From positions 1-38,460 of IMG/VR virus record IMGVR_UViG_3300006854_000036: a DNA stretch of 38,460 bases; one strand, given 5' to 3'. The DNA is from a virus. The notes below the pieces were generated by a model, which worked only from the letters and a program-made list of their open reading frames with translations, did not search any database and was not told the DNA's origin. The translations under genes were made by a program, and so were the position numbers. The first letter of the stretch is position 1; each line of letters begins with the position of its first letter. Positions 8,250-15,838 of the stretch are shown piece after piece.

Positions 8250-8590
8250 GTTTCGCTGGCTTGGTGGCGATTCGCGGAACACAGGTAGTCCTGGAACAGG
8301 ATACCGGCGTCACGCGCGATACCGATGGCGCCCCACTCGATGGATGGACGACGTTTGCCACCGTTCCGGCGCTCAAAGATGTGTTGGGCGGCAGTGAGAT
8401 CGAGACCGGTGAGGGCCGGACTGCATCCGCAACCGTGCGCTGGCATTTGGCCGATAGTGCGGCGCTGGCGGCGGTGAAGCCGACGAAGTTCCGCATCAAC
8501 GAAGGCGGCGTGCTGTTTGACATCATCAACGTGGATCGGAAGACGGCGCGCGGCCAGCTGCATCTCATGACCAAGCAGAGGGGCGCGTAG
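8246..8590 (+). CDS. Head-tail stopper / joining protein
   Basis: 114 residues from ATG 8246 (ATGA overlap with the adaptor). It is predominantly beta-stranded, with the segment VLGGSEIETGEGRTASATVRW-like strands and a closing GGVLFDIINVDRKTARGQLHL, resembling SPP1 gp16 / HK97 gp7-type stopper proteins that close the head channel after packaging. The family is weakly conserved, so the call leans on size, fold character and its place between adaptor and tail-completion protein. A longer open frame begins upstream but overlaps the adaptor gene and is rejected as a start. Confidence 0.7.
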   Translation: MSFAGLVAIRGTQVVLEQDTGVTRDTDGAPLDGWTTFATVPALKDVLGGSEIETGEGRTASATVRWHLADSAALAAVKPTKFRINEGGVLFDIINVDRKTARGQLHLMTKQRGA

Positions 8591-9009
8591 TGCCTGATAC
8601 CTCAATGCTCTGTGCCGAACCGGCCGTGACGCAAGCGACCAAAGAGGTCGATTGCGAGAGCATCGGAACCGGACCACAGGGCAAGCCGCTCGCACGTGAG
8701 CGTGTCGCGATCGCGGGCCCAGGTTCGGTATCTGTCACAGAGGTTGATCTGGGCACGCTCAACGATGCGACCCGAAATGTCGTGTTGCTTGCAGCCAATA
8801 CGACGCGCCGCTCGGCGAAGATCGAGAATCAAAGCGAGCTCGTGCTCCTGATTGGAGAAGGCACCGCCGCGAAGGTGAATAGGTACTCGTATCGGATCGA
8901 GCCGGGGGAGACGCAGGAGATCCCGTTTCCGGCCTGTAGTCTCGCGCTCAACGGGATGTTCCTGGGCGGCCTGCCGTCGCGGCCGGTGCTGATCACGGAG
9001 AGGAGCTGA
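8590..9009 (+). CDS. Structural protein with C-terminal beta-barrel decoration-like domain
   Basis: 139 residues from GTG 8590, overlapping the previous TAG. Residues about 55-139 match a pattern common in phage virion proteins: a strand VVLLAANTTRRSAKIENQS, a glycine turn, YSYRIEPGETQEIPF, and a final RPVLITE strand. The N-terminal 50 residues are variable and contain two cysteines. Such modules occur in decoration and tail accessory proteins. The exact location in the virion cannot be told from sequence. Confidence 0.62.
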   Translation: MPDTSMLCAEPAVTQATKEVDCESIGTGPQGKPLARERVAIAGPGSVSVTEVDLGTLNDATRNVVLLAANTTRRSAKIENQSELVLLIGEGTAAKVNRYSYRIEPGETQEIPFPACSLALNGMFLGGLPSRPVLITERS

Positions 9010-9011
9010 GC

Positions 9012-9677
9012 ATGGATGATATCCGCAACCTTCTGCTAATCGGTGAAGGCAAGTTCGGTGACGACAATCAGGCGCAGCAACGCGGCGACTGGTGGGGCGG
9101 CGCGATCGTCAACGAGCTGTATGGCCGCTATACCGAGCTCATGCTGCGCGGCAAGCTGCTCATCTTCTCCTCAGCTGCAGCCGGCCTCGCGATCGGCGTC
9201 GCGGGGAACAACAACCCGACGATCTGGAATCCTGCGGGTTCGGGCCGGTTGTTCGTACCCATCCGCACGCTGCTCGGCTATGTCTCGACGACACAGGTCG
9301 CCGGGCATTACGCCTGGGCCTATCAGACCGACGTCGGATCCGCGATCGCTACGGGCGCGCCCATTACCGCATTCACAAAACTTCCGCCAGTCAACGCATT
9401 GATCGGCGCGCGCAATCAGAAGAGCCCGATCGTTTTCGCGACGGCGGTCACGTTCGGGGCGGCACCGACATATCTGCGGCCTACGGGTCTGAGCAATGCG
9501 GCGATGGCGGCGGCGACGGCCATCGCGCCGTTCACGCAGATCCTCGACGAGGATGGCACGCTCGGGCTTCTGCCTGGCTGCGCGTTGCAGCTCTGCGCCA
9601 ATGCCGCAGTCGCAGCGGTTCAGGCCGTGGCGATCATTGGCATCGATCTCCCGGCGCCACCGGGCTATGAGAGCTAA
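9012..9677 (+). CDS. Hypothetical structural protein
   Basis: A 221-residue protein rich in Ala, Gly, Thr and Pro, with an AGGAG site overlapping the previous stop. It starts with a helical DDIRNLLLIGEGKFGDDN stretch, then long hydrophobic beta-type segments (LLIFSSAAAGLAIGVAG; IAPFTQILDEDGTLGLLPG). The hydrophobic parts are short and interrupted by Gly/Pro, so they look like a virion shell rather than membrane spans. It sits inside the connector cluster and is probably a neck or head accessory protein. No known family was recognised. Confidence 0.6.
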   Translation: MDDIRNLLLIGEGKFGDDNQAQQRGDWWGGAIVNELYGRYTELMLRGKLLIFSSAAAGLAIGVAGNNNPTIWNPAGSGRLFVPIRTLLGYVSTTQVAGHYAWAYQTDVGSAIATGAPITAFTKLPPVNALIGARNQKSPIVFATAVTFGAAPTYLRPTGLSNAAMAAATAIAPFTQILDEDGTLGLLPGCALQLCANAAVAAVQAVAIIGIDLPAPPGYES

Positions 9678-9875
9678 GTGCTCGCGCTCTTCCATCACGA
9701 GTTCTGGGAAGCGCAGCATTCGGGAGCTGATCGGTTGAATTGGGTTCCGAAGCATCAACCAATTCGACCAATGACACGGTCGGGGATGTTCCGGATGGCG
9801 GGCCGAGCTTCACGTAGGCGATCACGATGGATCGGCTGGCCACGACATAACCGTCGACAGCAGCGGAGAGCCTGA
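9678..9875 (+). CDS. Doubtful small ORF, possibly a frame-disrupted gene
   Basis: GTG 9678 opens a 65-residue frame whose TGA overlaps the next ATG as TGATG, which favours a real gene. Its first 20 residues (ALFHHEFWEAQHSGADR) look protein-like, but the rest is Arg/Trp/Gln-rich like out-of-frame DNA. From about 9731 the frame one base over reads much more naturally (ELGSEASTNSTND, then GDVPDGGPSFT, a TAG, and AITMDRLATT before a TAA). The parts may be an old gene broken by a shift and a nonsense change. Confidence 0.3.
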   Translation: MLALFHHEFWEAQHSGADRLNWVPKHQPIRPMTRSGMFRMAGRASRRRSRWIGWPRHNRRQQRRA

Positions 9876-10537
9876 TGCCAGTAGCGGCATCGATCAGATG
9901 GAGCGGAGGTCGAGAGCTCGCGCAAGCCTTGCGCGAGCTCCCCGCGCTTGTCGCGACCGAAACGCTCGAATCTGCCGCTGTGGCTGGGGCTGGCATTGTG
10001 CGCGCTGCCGCGGCGGCCAAGGCACCGCGCAGCTTGCTCCGCCGGCGTCCACGCTCGCCGCGCCTGGCCGATACGATCCGTGTCGAAATCCAAGAGAAAG
10101 ATCGCGCGCATGTGCGGGTCGCGATCGTCAGCAAGGCACCCTTTGCCCATCTCGTGGAGTACGGCCACGACATCATCGCGCGCGGACCGGGTCGCAAAGC
10201 GCTGGGTTCGCAGCAGCGCATCAAGCGCGCGGTTGGCGTGCGCTGGAAAATTGTGCGGCGCAAGCGCAAGGACGGGTCGGTGGTCGAGAAAACCGTCCTG
10301 CTGACGAAACAGCGGTCCTTTGTGACCGGCATGCATGCAGAACTGCGTTCAAAACTTCTCGACAGGCGGCGCGCGGGTGCCATCGGCCATGTGGCCGCGG
10401 AACCATTTCTCCGGCCCGCGTTCGATGAGACCAAGGACGCAGTGCTCGCGCGCATGAGCCAGGTGATCGGGAAAAGCATCGAGGAGCATTACCGCCGCGT
10501 AAGCACTCCACAGGGACCAGCCAAGGCGGCTGCGTGA
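9875..10537 (+). CDS. Tail-completion / neck protein (HK97 gp10-like)
   Basis: Caps the tail tube and joins it to the head. Family features are clear: residues 55-95 with the basic RSLLRRRPRSPRLADTIRV segment, KAPFAHLVEYGHD (the F/Y-A-x-x-V/L-E-Y-G-T/H motif), and the C-terminal AEPFLRPAFDETKDAVLARM helix. At 220 aa it is longer than the usual 120-160 because of an inserted basic segment (about residues 115-165) between the EYGH and PFLRPA motifs. ATG 9875 overlaps the preceding stop, and its end overlaps the tail terminator gene. Confidence 0.85.
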   Translation: MPVAASIRWSGGRELAQALRELPALVATETLESAAVAGAGIVRAAAAAKAPRSLLRRRPRSPRLADTIRVEIQEKDRAHVRVAIVSKAPFAHLVEYGHDIIARGPGRKALGSQQRIKRAVGVRWKIVRRKRKDGSVVEKTVLLTKQRSFVTGMHAELRSKLLDRRRAGAIGHVAAEPFLRPAFDETKDAVLARMSQVIGKSIEEHYRRVSTPQGPAKAAA

Positions 10538-10935
10538 GCCTCAGCGAGGCGATCTACGCGCGCGCGGTGGCGCATGGCTTGGGTGCCCTCATCGGTACGC
10601 CGCCGCGGCTGTATCCCGTGGATCACGTGCCCCAGGACGTCGCAGGGGATTATGCCCAATACCTCATCGTCGACGGACCGCGAATCCATGTCATGAGTCG
10701 CGATTCGCTTGCGCAGCCGCGGGTACAGGTCGAGTGCTTCGCGTCGACGCGGAAGAAGGCTTGGGCGATCGCCGAACAGATCAAAGCGTGTTTTGGACGC
10801 GTGAGCTTTTCAGGCGGAGGGACGGTGGTATCGGCCTCGGTCATTATGGACGACGGACATGACATCCCGAAAGACGAAGAGACCCAGAGGCCGGGAGTGA
10901 GCACGGACCTGCAACTGACGTATGCGTTGCCCTGA
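10534..10935 (+). CDS. Tail terminator protein (DUF3168 / gpU-like)
   Basis: Hexameric ring that ends tail-tube polymerisation. 133 residues from GTG 10534 (GTGA overlap). The pattern is that of DUF3168-type proteins: an N-terminal helix (LSEAIYARAVAHGLGALIG), the RIYP-like PRLYPVDHVPQD turn, a central QPRVQVECFASTRKKAWAIAEQI strand-helix, and a closing TDLQLTYALP strand. Its position between the gp10-like protein and the major tail protein is canonical. Confidence 0.8.
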   Translation: MSLSEAIYARAVAHGLGALIGTPPRLYPVDHVPQDVAGDYAQYLIVDGPRIHVMSRDSLAQPRVQVECFASTRKKAWAIAEQIKACFGRVSFSGGGTVVSASVIMDDGHDIPKDEETQRPGVSTDLQLTYALP

Positions 10936-11186
10936 TGCCTGAGGAACTGGAGCCACTCGACGAGCGATCGGTTCTGATTTCGCAGGTGAAGGCGATGCGC
11001 GCGCAGTGTGACGCCATGCTGGTCTTGCTCGAGGGAGCAGTAGAAGAAACGACCTGTCTGCATCCAGAGGGTCAACGACAGTACTTGCCTGGGACGATGG
11101 GTAGCCCGCGGCGCTTTACGTGCCAGGCATGCAATGAGACCGTGACGGAGAAACCCAGCGCGCCCATCGAGGGCGCAGGAGCGTAG
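10935..11186 (+). CDS. Small cysteine-containing protein with helical N-terminus
   Basis: 83 residues from ATG 10935 (TGATG overlap). Residues 8-37 form one amphipathic helix. The C-terminal half carries C-x-H (TTCLHPEG) and F-T-C-x-x-C (FTCQACNETV), a compact Cys-His-Cys-Cys set that could bind one zinc. Similar small proteins occur beside tail-terminator or major-tail genes in actinophages and others. The role is unknown; a tail assembly helper is a guess from position. Confidence 0.65.
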   Translation: MPEELEPLDERSVLISQVKAMRAQCDAMLVLLEGAVEETTCLHPEGQRQYLPGTMGSPRRFTCQACNETVTEKPSAPIEGAGA

Positions 11187-11189
11187 CAG

Positions 11190-11618
11190 ATGGCCCATTT
11201 CGCCTTCGTCGATGGGATCGCCACGATCAACGCGGTCAATCTCGCCGCGCATTGCCGCAGCGTCGATCTCACGCTGAAGCTGCGGATGGTCGAGGACGGT
11301 CCGTGCATGGCGCAGACGGACATGAAGAGCATCCCGGTGCTGAAAGAATCGGGCCCGCTCCGTCTCGTCTTCAAGAATGATTTCGCGGCGGCGCAGGTCT
11401 ATGCCACGCTCTTCCCGCTGTGGCAAAACAAGACGTCGTTTACCTACGACGTGAAACCGACCTCGGGGGCTGATTCAGCAACAAACCCGCGGCTCAACGG
11501 CACCGGCTATCTCTCGAGCTTCAGCGTGCTCAAGGGTGGCTTCGGCGACGTGCCCGAAGTCGAAGTCGAAATCACGCCGGGAGGCGCGCAGCCGGATATC
11601 CAGGCGGACATCACATGA
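11190..11618 (+). CDS. Major tail (tube) protein
   Basis: 142 residues. Beta-rich with a long central loop, like small tail-tube subunits. The order terminator, tube, chaperone, tape measure supports the call. Segments such as GIATINAVNLAAHCRSVDLTL, then ESGPLRLVFKNDF and TGYLSSFSVLKGGFGDVPEVEVEI, match the two-sheet sandwich expected of tube proteins. The stop overlaps the tail chaperone start (ATGA). Sequence similarity to a named family is not certain. Confidence 0.72.
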   Translation: MAHFAFVDGIATINAVNLAAHCRSVDLTLKLRMVEDGPCMAQTDMKSIPVLKESGPLRLVFKNDFAAAQVYATLFPLWQNKTSFTYDVKPTSGADSATNPRLNGTGYLSSFSVLKGGFGDVPEVEVEITPGGAQPDIQADIT

Positions 11619-12007
11619 GCGAGATCAAAGAGCAGTTGCGGGCAGCGATCCTCACACCGCGCCCGCTCCCCTACGAGGATGTCGTGGTCCCCGAGTGGAC
11701 CTCGGAGAAGTTTCCCAAGGGCGTCAGTGTTCGTATTCAAGGCCTCAGCGCTGGCGAGGGCGAGGCGCTCGCAATCGAAGTAACGCGCATTGATGCTCAC
11801 AACCAGGTCCACGCGGATCGACAGAACTTCCGCGCTCGCCTTGTCGCGCGCTGCCTGGTGGACCCCGCTGATGGAACGCGGCTGCTCAAAGATGAGGAGG
11901 CTGCACTCCTGAGCCATCAATCGGGTGCGATCCTTGAGCGGCTCTTCAAGATCGCAGCACGGGTCTCCGGGATGGCGCAGAACTTGGAGACCGTCAAGGG
12001 AAACTGA
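11615..12007 (+). CDS. Tail assembly chaperone (G-like)
   Basis: Binds the tape measure before tube polymerisation. 130 residues, mostly helical, charged, with no membrane span: an N-terminal ILTPRPLPYEDVVVPEW, a small beta part (VSVRIQGLSAGEGEAL), then helices ending LERLFKIAARVSGM. Upstream of the tape measure, this is the G-type chaperone. Its last codons AAG-GGA-AAC-TGA contain a -1 slippery heptamer (11998-12004) that would fuse it to the next small frame, giving a GT-like product of about 189 residues. Confidence 0.82.
   Translation: MSEIKEQLRAAILTPRPLPYEDVVVPEWTSEKFPKGVSVRIQGLSAGEGEALAIEVTRIDAHNQVHADRQNFRARLVARCLVDPADGTRLLKDEEAALLSHQSGAILERLFKIAARVSGMAQNLETVKGN
11998..12004 (+). promoter_or_regulatory. 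Programmed -1 ribosomal frameshift site GGGAAAC
   Basis: The heptamer G-GGA-AAC is in the correct X-XXY-YYZ register with the chaperone frame, directly before its TGA stop. A -1 slip continues in the frame of the 12007 gene (CTG ATG GCG). Lambda uses GGGAAAG at the same place between G and T. The stem that may stimulate it was not worked out. Confidence 0.65.
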
Positions 12008-12183
12008 TGGCGCGGCCGAGCCGAGTCTTCGGCTACCGACTCTGCCGCGACCTGGGGATACTGGATGTCGATGGGGCGCTTGATTCGATGAGTGGCCCCG
12101 CATTGCTCGAATGGCAAGCCTTCTACGCCCTCGAGAGGGACGCTGAGGAGGAAGCCTACAAACGCGCGAAGGAGGAAAGATGA
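12007..12183 (+). CDS. Tail assembly chaperone T-like domain (58 aa or frameshift extension)
   Basis: A short frame from ATG 12007 (TGATG overlap with the chaperone stop) to TGA 12183, itself overlapping the tape measure start (ATGA). Its product reads like gpT/GT C-terminal domains: VFGYRLCRDLGI at the start, then MSGPALLEWQAFYALERD, the characteristic L-x-x-W-x-A-F-Y-x-x-E pattern, and a charged helix. It may be translated alone from its ATG or as the -1 extension of the upstream protein. The size and pattern make it a real tail chaperone part. Confidence 0.8.
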   Translation: MARPSRVFGYRLCRDLGILDVDGALDSMSGPALLEWQAFYALERDAEEEAYKRAKEER

Positions 12184-13652
12184 CCGTAGCGGCGCGTTTG
12201 CTCGCCATTCTCGAAGCCGAAACCAGCCAATTCGATGCGCGCTTCACGGCCTCCGCGGTCGTGGTCGACAAAATGACCCGATCGCAGACTGTCGCCCATC
12301 GCGCCACGACCCAAATGCGCGCGGGGCTTCAAGAACTTTCGATGACCGCATTCGCCGGCGCCGGTCCCCTGGGCAAGCTCGCATCAGGGATTGCGGAGAT
12401 TGCCGGAGGTTGGGCTGCGTTGGTGGGCGGTGGCATTGGCGGCGCCGTCTTCATGTGGTTTGATCATCTCACCAAGCAACTCAAAGAGGCGACGGATCGG
12501 GCAGACGAGCTCGGCGGGACCGTGCGACGCATGGCGGCCGAGCGTCTGGGTTCACCACTGCTCAGAGCGTTGAGCGAGAGCGAACCGTTCCAGAAACAGG
12601 CTGAGGATATCCAAGACCAGATTAACCAGCGCCTTCGGTCTGTTCCCGTCGGTGGGACTCTCTCCAAAGAAGCCCTGATCGCAGCGGATCCGCTGCTCAG
12701 TCAATTGCAGCGTCAGCTTAACGACATCAACAAGATTATCGAGGAGATCGGCCGCAAGCCCGAATCGGTGCTCGTTGGACTACGCCACGAGCTTACATTG
12801 ATTCCGCTCGAGCTCGATGACTCGCTGCGGCTCCAGGCGCAATGGCTCGGCCTGGTGGGCAAGACCGCTGATGAGTTCGTGCGCTTGAGTACGGCACTGG
12901 CGATCGAGCCGGTGCAGCGTGAAGGGATCCGCATTCAGCAGGATATCAACGACTTCCTATTTGGGAATGCCGCGAAAGGCATCGCGCCCTTCGCACTGTC
13001 CCCCGACATCGCGCCCTTCGTGTCATTGGCGAAGGCACAGAGCGCTCACGACATCAACGTCAAGCCAGCCTTGGAGGATGCGGCCGGCCTGCGCCGCGGC
13101 CTCAGTAAGAACGATCTCTCGAACGACATCGTCAATCAGCTCGTCGCGCAGGAGCAGCAGCGCCTCGCGATCCTCGATCTGATGAATAACAAGACGTTCA
13201 TGGCTAATCTCGCCGCTGAGGGGTTGACCGACGAGTTCAACGCGATGGTGCGCGCGATGAACAAGACCGAGATCAAGGCGCAGCAGCTCGCTGTGGCATT
13301 GGTCTCGGCAGTCACGGGGGCGATCTCCGCGATCGCGAGTGGTGGTGGCCCCGGCTCGTTCCTATCCGGCGCCGGCGGCATCCTCAGTGCCATGGCGACG
13401 AAGCACCCCAGCCTCCTCCTTCCCGGAGTCATTCTCACGGGATTCGGTAACATCTTCAGTCAGTTTGATCGCAACGAGGAGCGGCGCAATCAGCGTCTCA
13501 TACAGGCGGTGCAGGATAGCCTCCGGCCGTTGGTCGGGCCCGAACGGATAACGGATCTCACGGCCAACAGCCGCGGCCGCGATCTCTCGCGGCACGACTC
13601 AATGCGGGACGAAATGCGCGATGCGGTGGAACGCAGCTCGGGAGGTAGATAA
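12180..13652 (+). CDS. Tail tape measure protein (short)
   Basis: Sets tail length and is ejected with DNA. 490 residues, mostly helical. It starts with SQFDARFTASAVVVDKMTRS, a tape-measure opening, followed by a hydrophobic stretch (about 65-98: GWAALVGGGIGGAVFMWF), helical blocks (QEQQRLAILDLMNNK), a second hydrophobic Gly-rich part (about 375-425: VTGAISAIASGGGPGSF, GVILTGFGNIF) and a charged tail. At about 0.15 nm per residue this predicts a tail near 70-75 nm, a short siphovirus tail. No lysozyme or peptidase domain is visible. It follows the G/T chaperones as expected. Confidence 0.85.
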   Translation: MTVAARLLAILEAETSQFDARFTASAVVVDKMTRSQTVAHRATTQMRAGLQELSMTAFAGAGPLGKLASGIAEIAGGWAALVGGGIGGAVFMWFDHLTKQLKEATDRADELGGTVRRMAAERLGSPLLRALSESEPFQKQAEDIQDQINQRLRSVPVGGTLSKEALIAADPLLSQLQRQLNDINKIIEEIGRKPESVLVGLRHELTLIPLELDDSLRLQAQWLGLVGKTADEFVRLSTALAIEPVQREGIRIQQDINDFLFGNAAKGIAPFALSPDIAPFVSLAKAQSAHDINVKPALEDAAGLRRGLSKNDLSNDIVNQLVAQEQQRLAILDLMNNKTFMANLAAEGLTDEFNAMVRAMNKTEIKAQQLAVALVSAVTGAISAIASGGGPGSFLSGAGGILSAMATKHPSLLLPGVILTGFGNIFSQFDRNEERRNQRLIQAVQDSLRPLVGPERITDLTANSRGRDLSRHDSMRDEMRDAVERSSGGR

Positions 13653-14516
13653 GTGGGCCTCATCCTCCCCTTCTTCGGCGTCGATAACCATCTGTCGGTC
13701 ACGCAGTACTCGGATGTCGCACTGCTGGGCTACGAGAATGGTGTGGCACAGACGGCCGGGCTCGAGTTCCGCGTCGCCGACGGCCGCCGCAGCCCTGGCG
13801 GGTGGACCGGCATCAGCACGAATGTCGAGTACATCCTTAAGTGGACCAACGGCCGCCAGCGTGGGGCCGATTACTGCGCGATCGATCGCGGCCATAACCT
13901 CTCGCGGCTGATCTATGAAGTCTCCGATGATGACTTCACCGGTCTCCCGCAGCTCGTCTTCGATATCACGTTCCCCACCGCGAGCATGACGGGCGCGGTC
14001 GACGATCCATTTGGCGTGCGCACCGAGGAAGCGGCTTGGATCAAAGCCTTTGGCTTCCGCGCGTTCAAGTACGGACGATTCCGGATCCCGGCGATGGGTG
14101 TCGGGCTGAAGCCGATGTTCCGGGCATATACGGGGCTGTCCTACCGGCGCGCGCGCTACGATTTGCCGTTCATTGACGATCGCAATCATCTCAACGTGCA
14201 GGAATGGACGACGCCGGCGGGCGTCCGCGGCCGCGGCCAGGCGGCGGTCTCGCGCCAGGGCCAGATCGATTTTCAGATGACGTTGGAGAGCCTCGAATAT
14301 CCGACTTTCCGCGATCACATCATCAACAAGTTCGGCGGCGATTTCGGGAAAGTCGGCTCGCCGATGTGGATCATCCATGATGATCAGCAGGCCGATCGTG
14401 CGGTACTGACGATGCGCGCGGGTGGTGGTGAGATCGGGTCCATCGTCACCGGCGAACGCCTCACGCAGCGGATCGGCTCCCTGACTTGGGTCGAGCACGA
14501 CCCCAAGAAGAACTGA
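13653..14516 (+). CDS. Putative distal tail protein
   Basis: Starts at GTG 13653 directly after the tape measure stop, with GGGAGGTAG upstream. 287 residues, beta-rich and aromatic, with VTQYSDVALLGYENG, LPQLVFDITFPT, FKYGRFRIPAMGVGLKPMF and DDRNHLNVQEWTTP segments. The product next to the tape measure is usually the distal tail (Dit) or a minor tail protein that forms the hub ring. It precedes a fibre-like protein and the big hub protein. No family signature is certain, so the name comes from position, size and composition. Confidence 0.6.
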   Translation: MGLILPFFGVDNHLSVTQYSDVALLGYENGVAQTAGLEFRVADGRRSPGGWTGISTNVEYILKWTNGRQRGADYCAIDRGHNLSRLIYEVSDDDFTGLPQLVFDITFPTASMTGAVDDPFGVRTEEAAWIKAFGFRAFKYGRFRIPAMGVGLKPMFRAYTGLSYRRARYDLPFIDDRNHLNVQEWTTPAGVRGRGQAAVSRQGQIDFQMTLESLEYPTFRDHIINKFGGDFGKVGSPMWIIHDDQQADRAVLTMRAGGGEIGSIVTGERLTQRIGSLTWVEHDPKKN

Positions 14517-15838
14517 TGGCCATCCCGCGCGAATCTGAAATCATGCTCCGCTTCGGTTGGGGAGCACAAAAACGCGCCGGCGTGTGGGTGGTGGGCGGCG
14601 CGGGACGCGGGCGTGTGGAGGAGCTCAAAGAGGTCTTTACGCGGGCGGATGCCACCACGTGCGCGACCTATATCGATCGTGATGGCACGATCCGCCTCGC
14701 GTTGCCGAATATCCCTCGACCCGAGTGGGTCGATCTCGATGGGGATGGAATTCGAGAAACGCCAGGGTTCCTATTTGAAGGGAGCCGCAGCAACGCCTGG
14801 TTGTGGAGCGATGACCAGACGAACGTGGCGTGGCTCTCGAACGGCCTCTCAAGCGTGGTCGGTGGTGATCCTGATCCGATGGGTGGGACGACTGCCTGTC
14901 ATACCGTCGAGAACGGCATCAACACGTCGCACATCGTGGGACAGAACTTCGCGAGCGCGACCGACAACACGCGGCAATCGATCACGTGGCATGCGGCGAA
15001 GAAAGAGCGGACCTGGGCCGTCATCCGGAGCTTCCCGAAGGACGGCGTGGCGAAATTCTCCTACGTGAATCTTGCCACCGGCGCGAAGGGAACGATTGAC
15101 CCCTCGCACGATATCACGGTCTCCTCCATCCTCAAGAACGGCTTCTATCGGATCACGATGTCGTTCGACGCGAAGTCGGGCGCATCGACACCTTCAGCCT
15201 GGATCGGTGGCGCGACGGGCGATGGCGGGATCATCTTCGTCGGCGATGGGGCAAGCGGGATCTACGTCTGGCGTGGCCAGCACGAGAAAGACGTCGCCTT
15301 CGCCTCGAGTCCAATCAAGACGACTACAGCTGCGGTCACGCGCGCTGCGGACAGCCTCGTCATTCCGTTCAATTGGGGGACCACCGACCTGACCCTACAG
15401 GCACGGCTTGCACGCCCTGTCTGGGCAGATGCTGGTGCTGCAGTCGATATCGGTGGCCCACCGGGCATTTTCCAGTTCGCGACCGGTGCGATTCCGCAGA
15501 TCCGAGGGGGATCGGTGCAGGCTGCACGGCAATGGTATGGGTATATCGATACAGCGGTTGCCGACAGCAACTTCTCAACGGCCATCCTCGCTGGCATGTC
15601 ACAGATCATCACGTGGCAGTTCAAGAATCTTGCCTCAGCAGGACAGGTGGCTGCGGCCGCGGATATAGCTGGGGGATTCGGAGCATTCGCTTCAGCGGCA
15701 ACGGGGTTCCTGGCCTATGGGGGCCAAACCCTGCGCATCGGTGGGGCTGGCGCCGGGCAGGAACTCTATGGCGTCCTGATAGACTTCGTTCCCGTGCGCG
15801 GTCTCTTCCTCCCGACCGAAATGCTCGCCGCCGCGTGA
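14516..15838 (+). CDS. Tail fibre-like protein with head-spike-fibre/LamG-type domain
   Basis: 440 residues from ATG 14516 (TGATG overlap); an upstream ATG at 14486 overlaps the previous gene and is less likely. Residues about 85-290 show the familiar fibre pattern: RSNAWLWSDDQTNVAWLSNG (like R-T-N-L-x-x-x-S-E-x-x-x-x-x-W), then a DPMGGTTACHTVENG stretch (D-P-x-G-x-x-T-A), SITWHAAKKERTWAVI, NGFYRITMSFDA and GIYVWRGQHEKDVAFASSPI. This module forms a concanavalin-like sandwich in many phage fibres and likely binds host glycans. The C-terminal part is Ala/Gly-rich, and a second sandwich is possible. Confidence 0.78.
   Translation: MAIPRESEIMLRFGWGAQKRAGVWVVGGAGRGRVEELKEVFTRADATTCATYIDRDGTIRLALPNIPRPEWVDLDGDGIRETPGFLFEGSRSNAWLWSDDQTNVAWLSNGLSSVVGGDPDPMGGTTACHTVENGINTSHIVGQNFASATDNTRQSITWHAAKKERTWAVIRSFPKDGVAKFSYVNLATGAKGTIDPSHDITVSSILKNGFYRITMSFDAKSGASTPSAWIGGATGDGGIIFVGDGASGIYVWRGQHEKDVAFASSPIKTTTAAVTRAADSLVIPFNWGTTDLTLQARLARPVWADAGAAVDIGGPPGIFQFATGAIPQIRGGSVQAARQWYGYIDTAVADSNFSTAILAGMSQIITWQFKNLASAGQVAAAADIAGGFGAFASAATGFLAYGGQTLRIGGAGAGQELYGVLIDFVPVRGLFLPTEMLAAA

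Noticed and set aside
9740-9850. TAG read as an amino acid (phage stop recoding)
   Set aside because: TAG ends several clear genes here (5208, 8590, 30450, 32541, 35373), so general amber recoding is unlikely.
15373-15834. Possible 5' extension of the tail hub gene from ATG 15373
   Set aside because: It overlaps the fibre gene by 466 bases with unlikely composition. GTG 15835 overlaps the stop in the genome's usual style.
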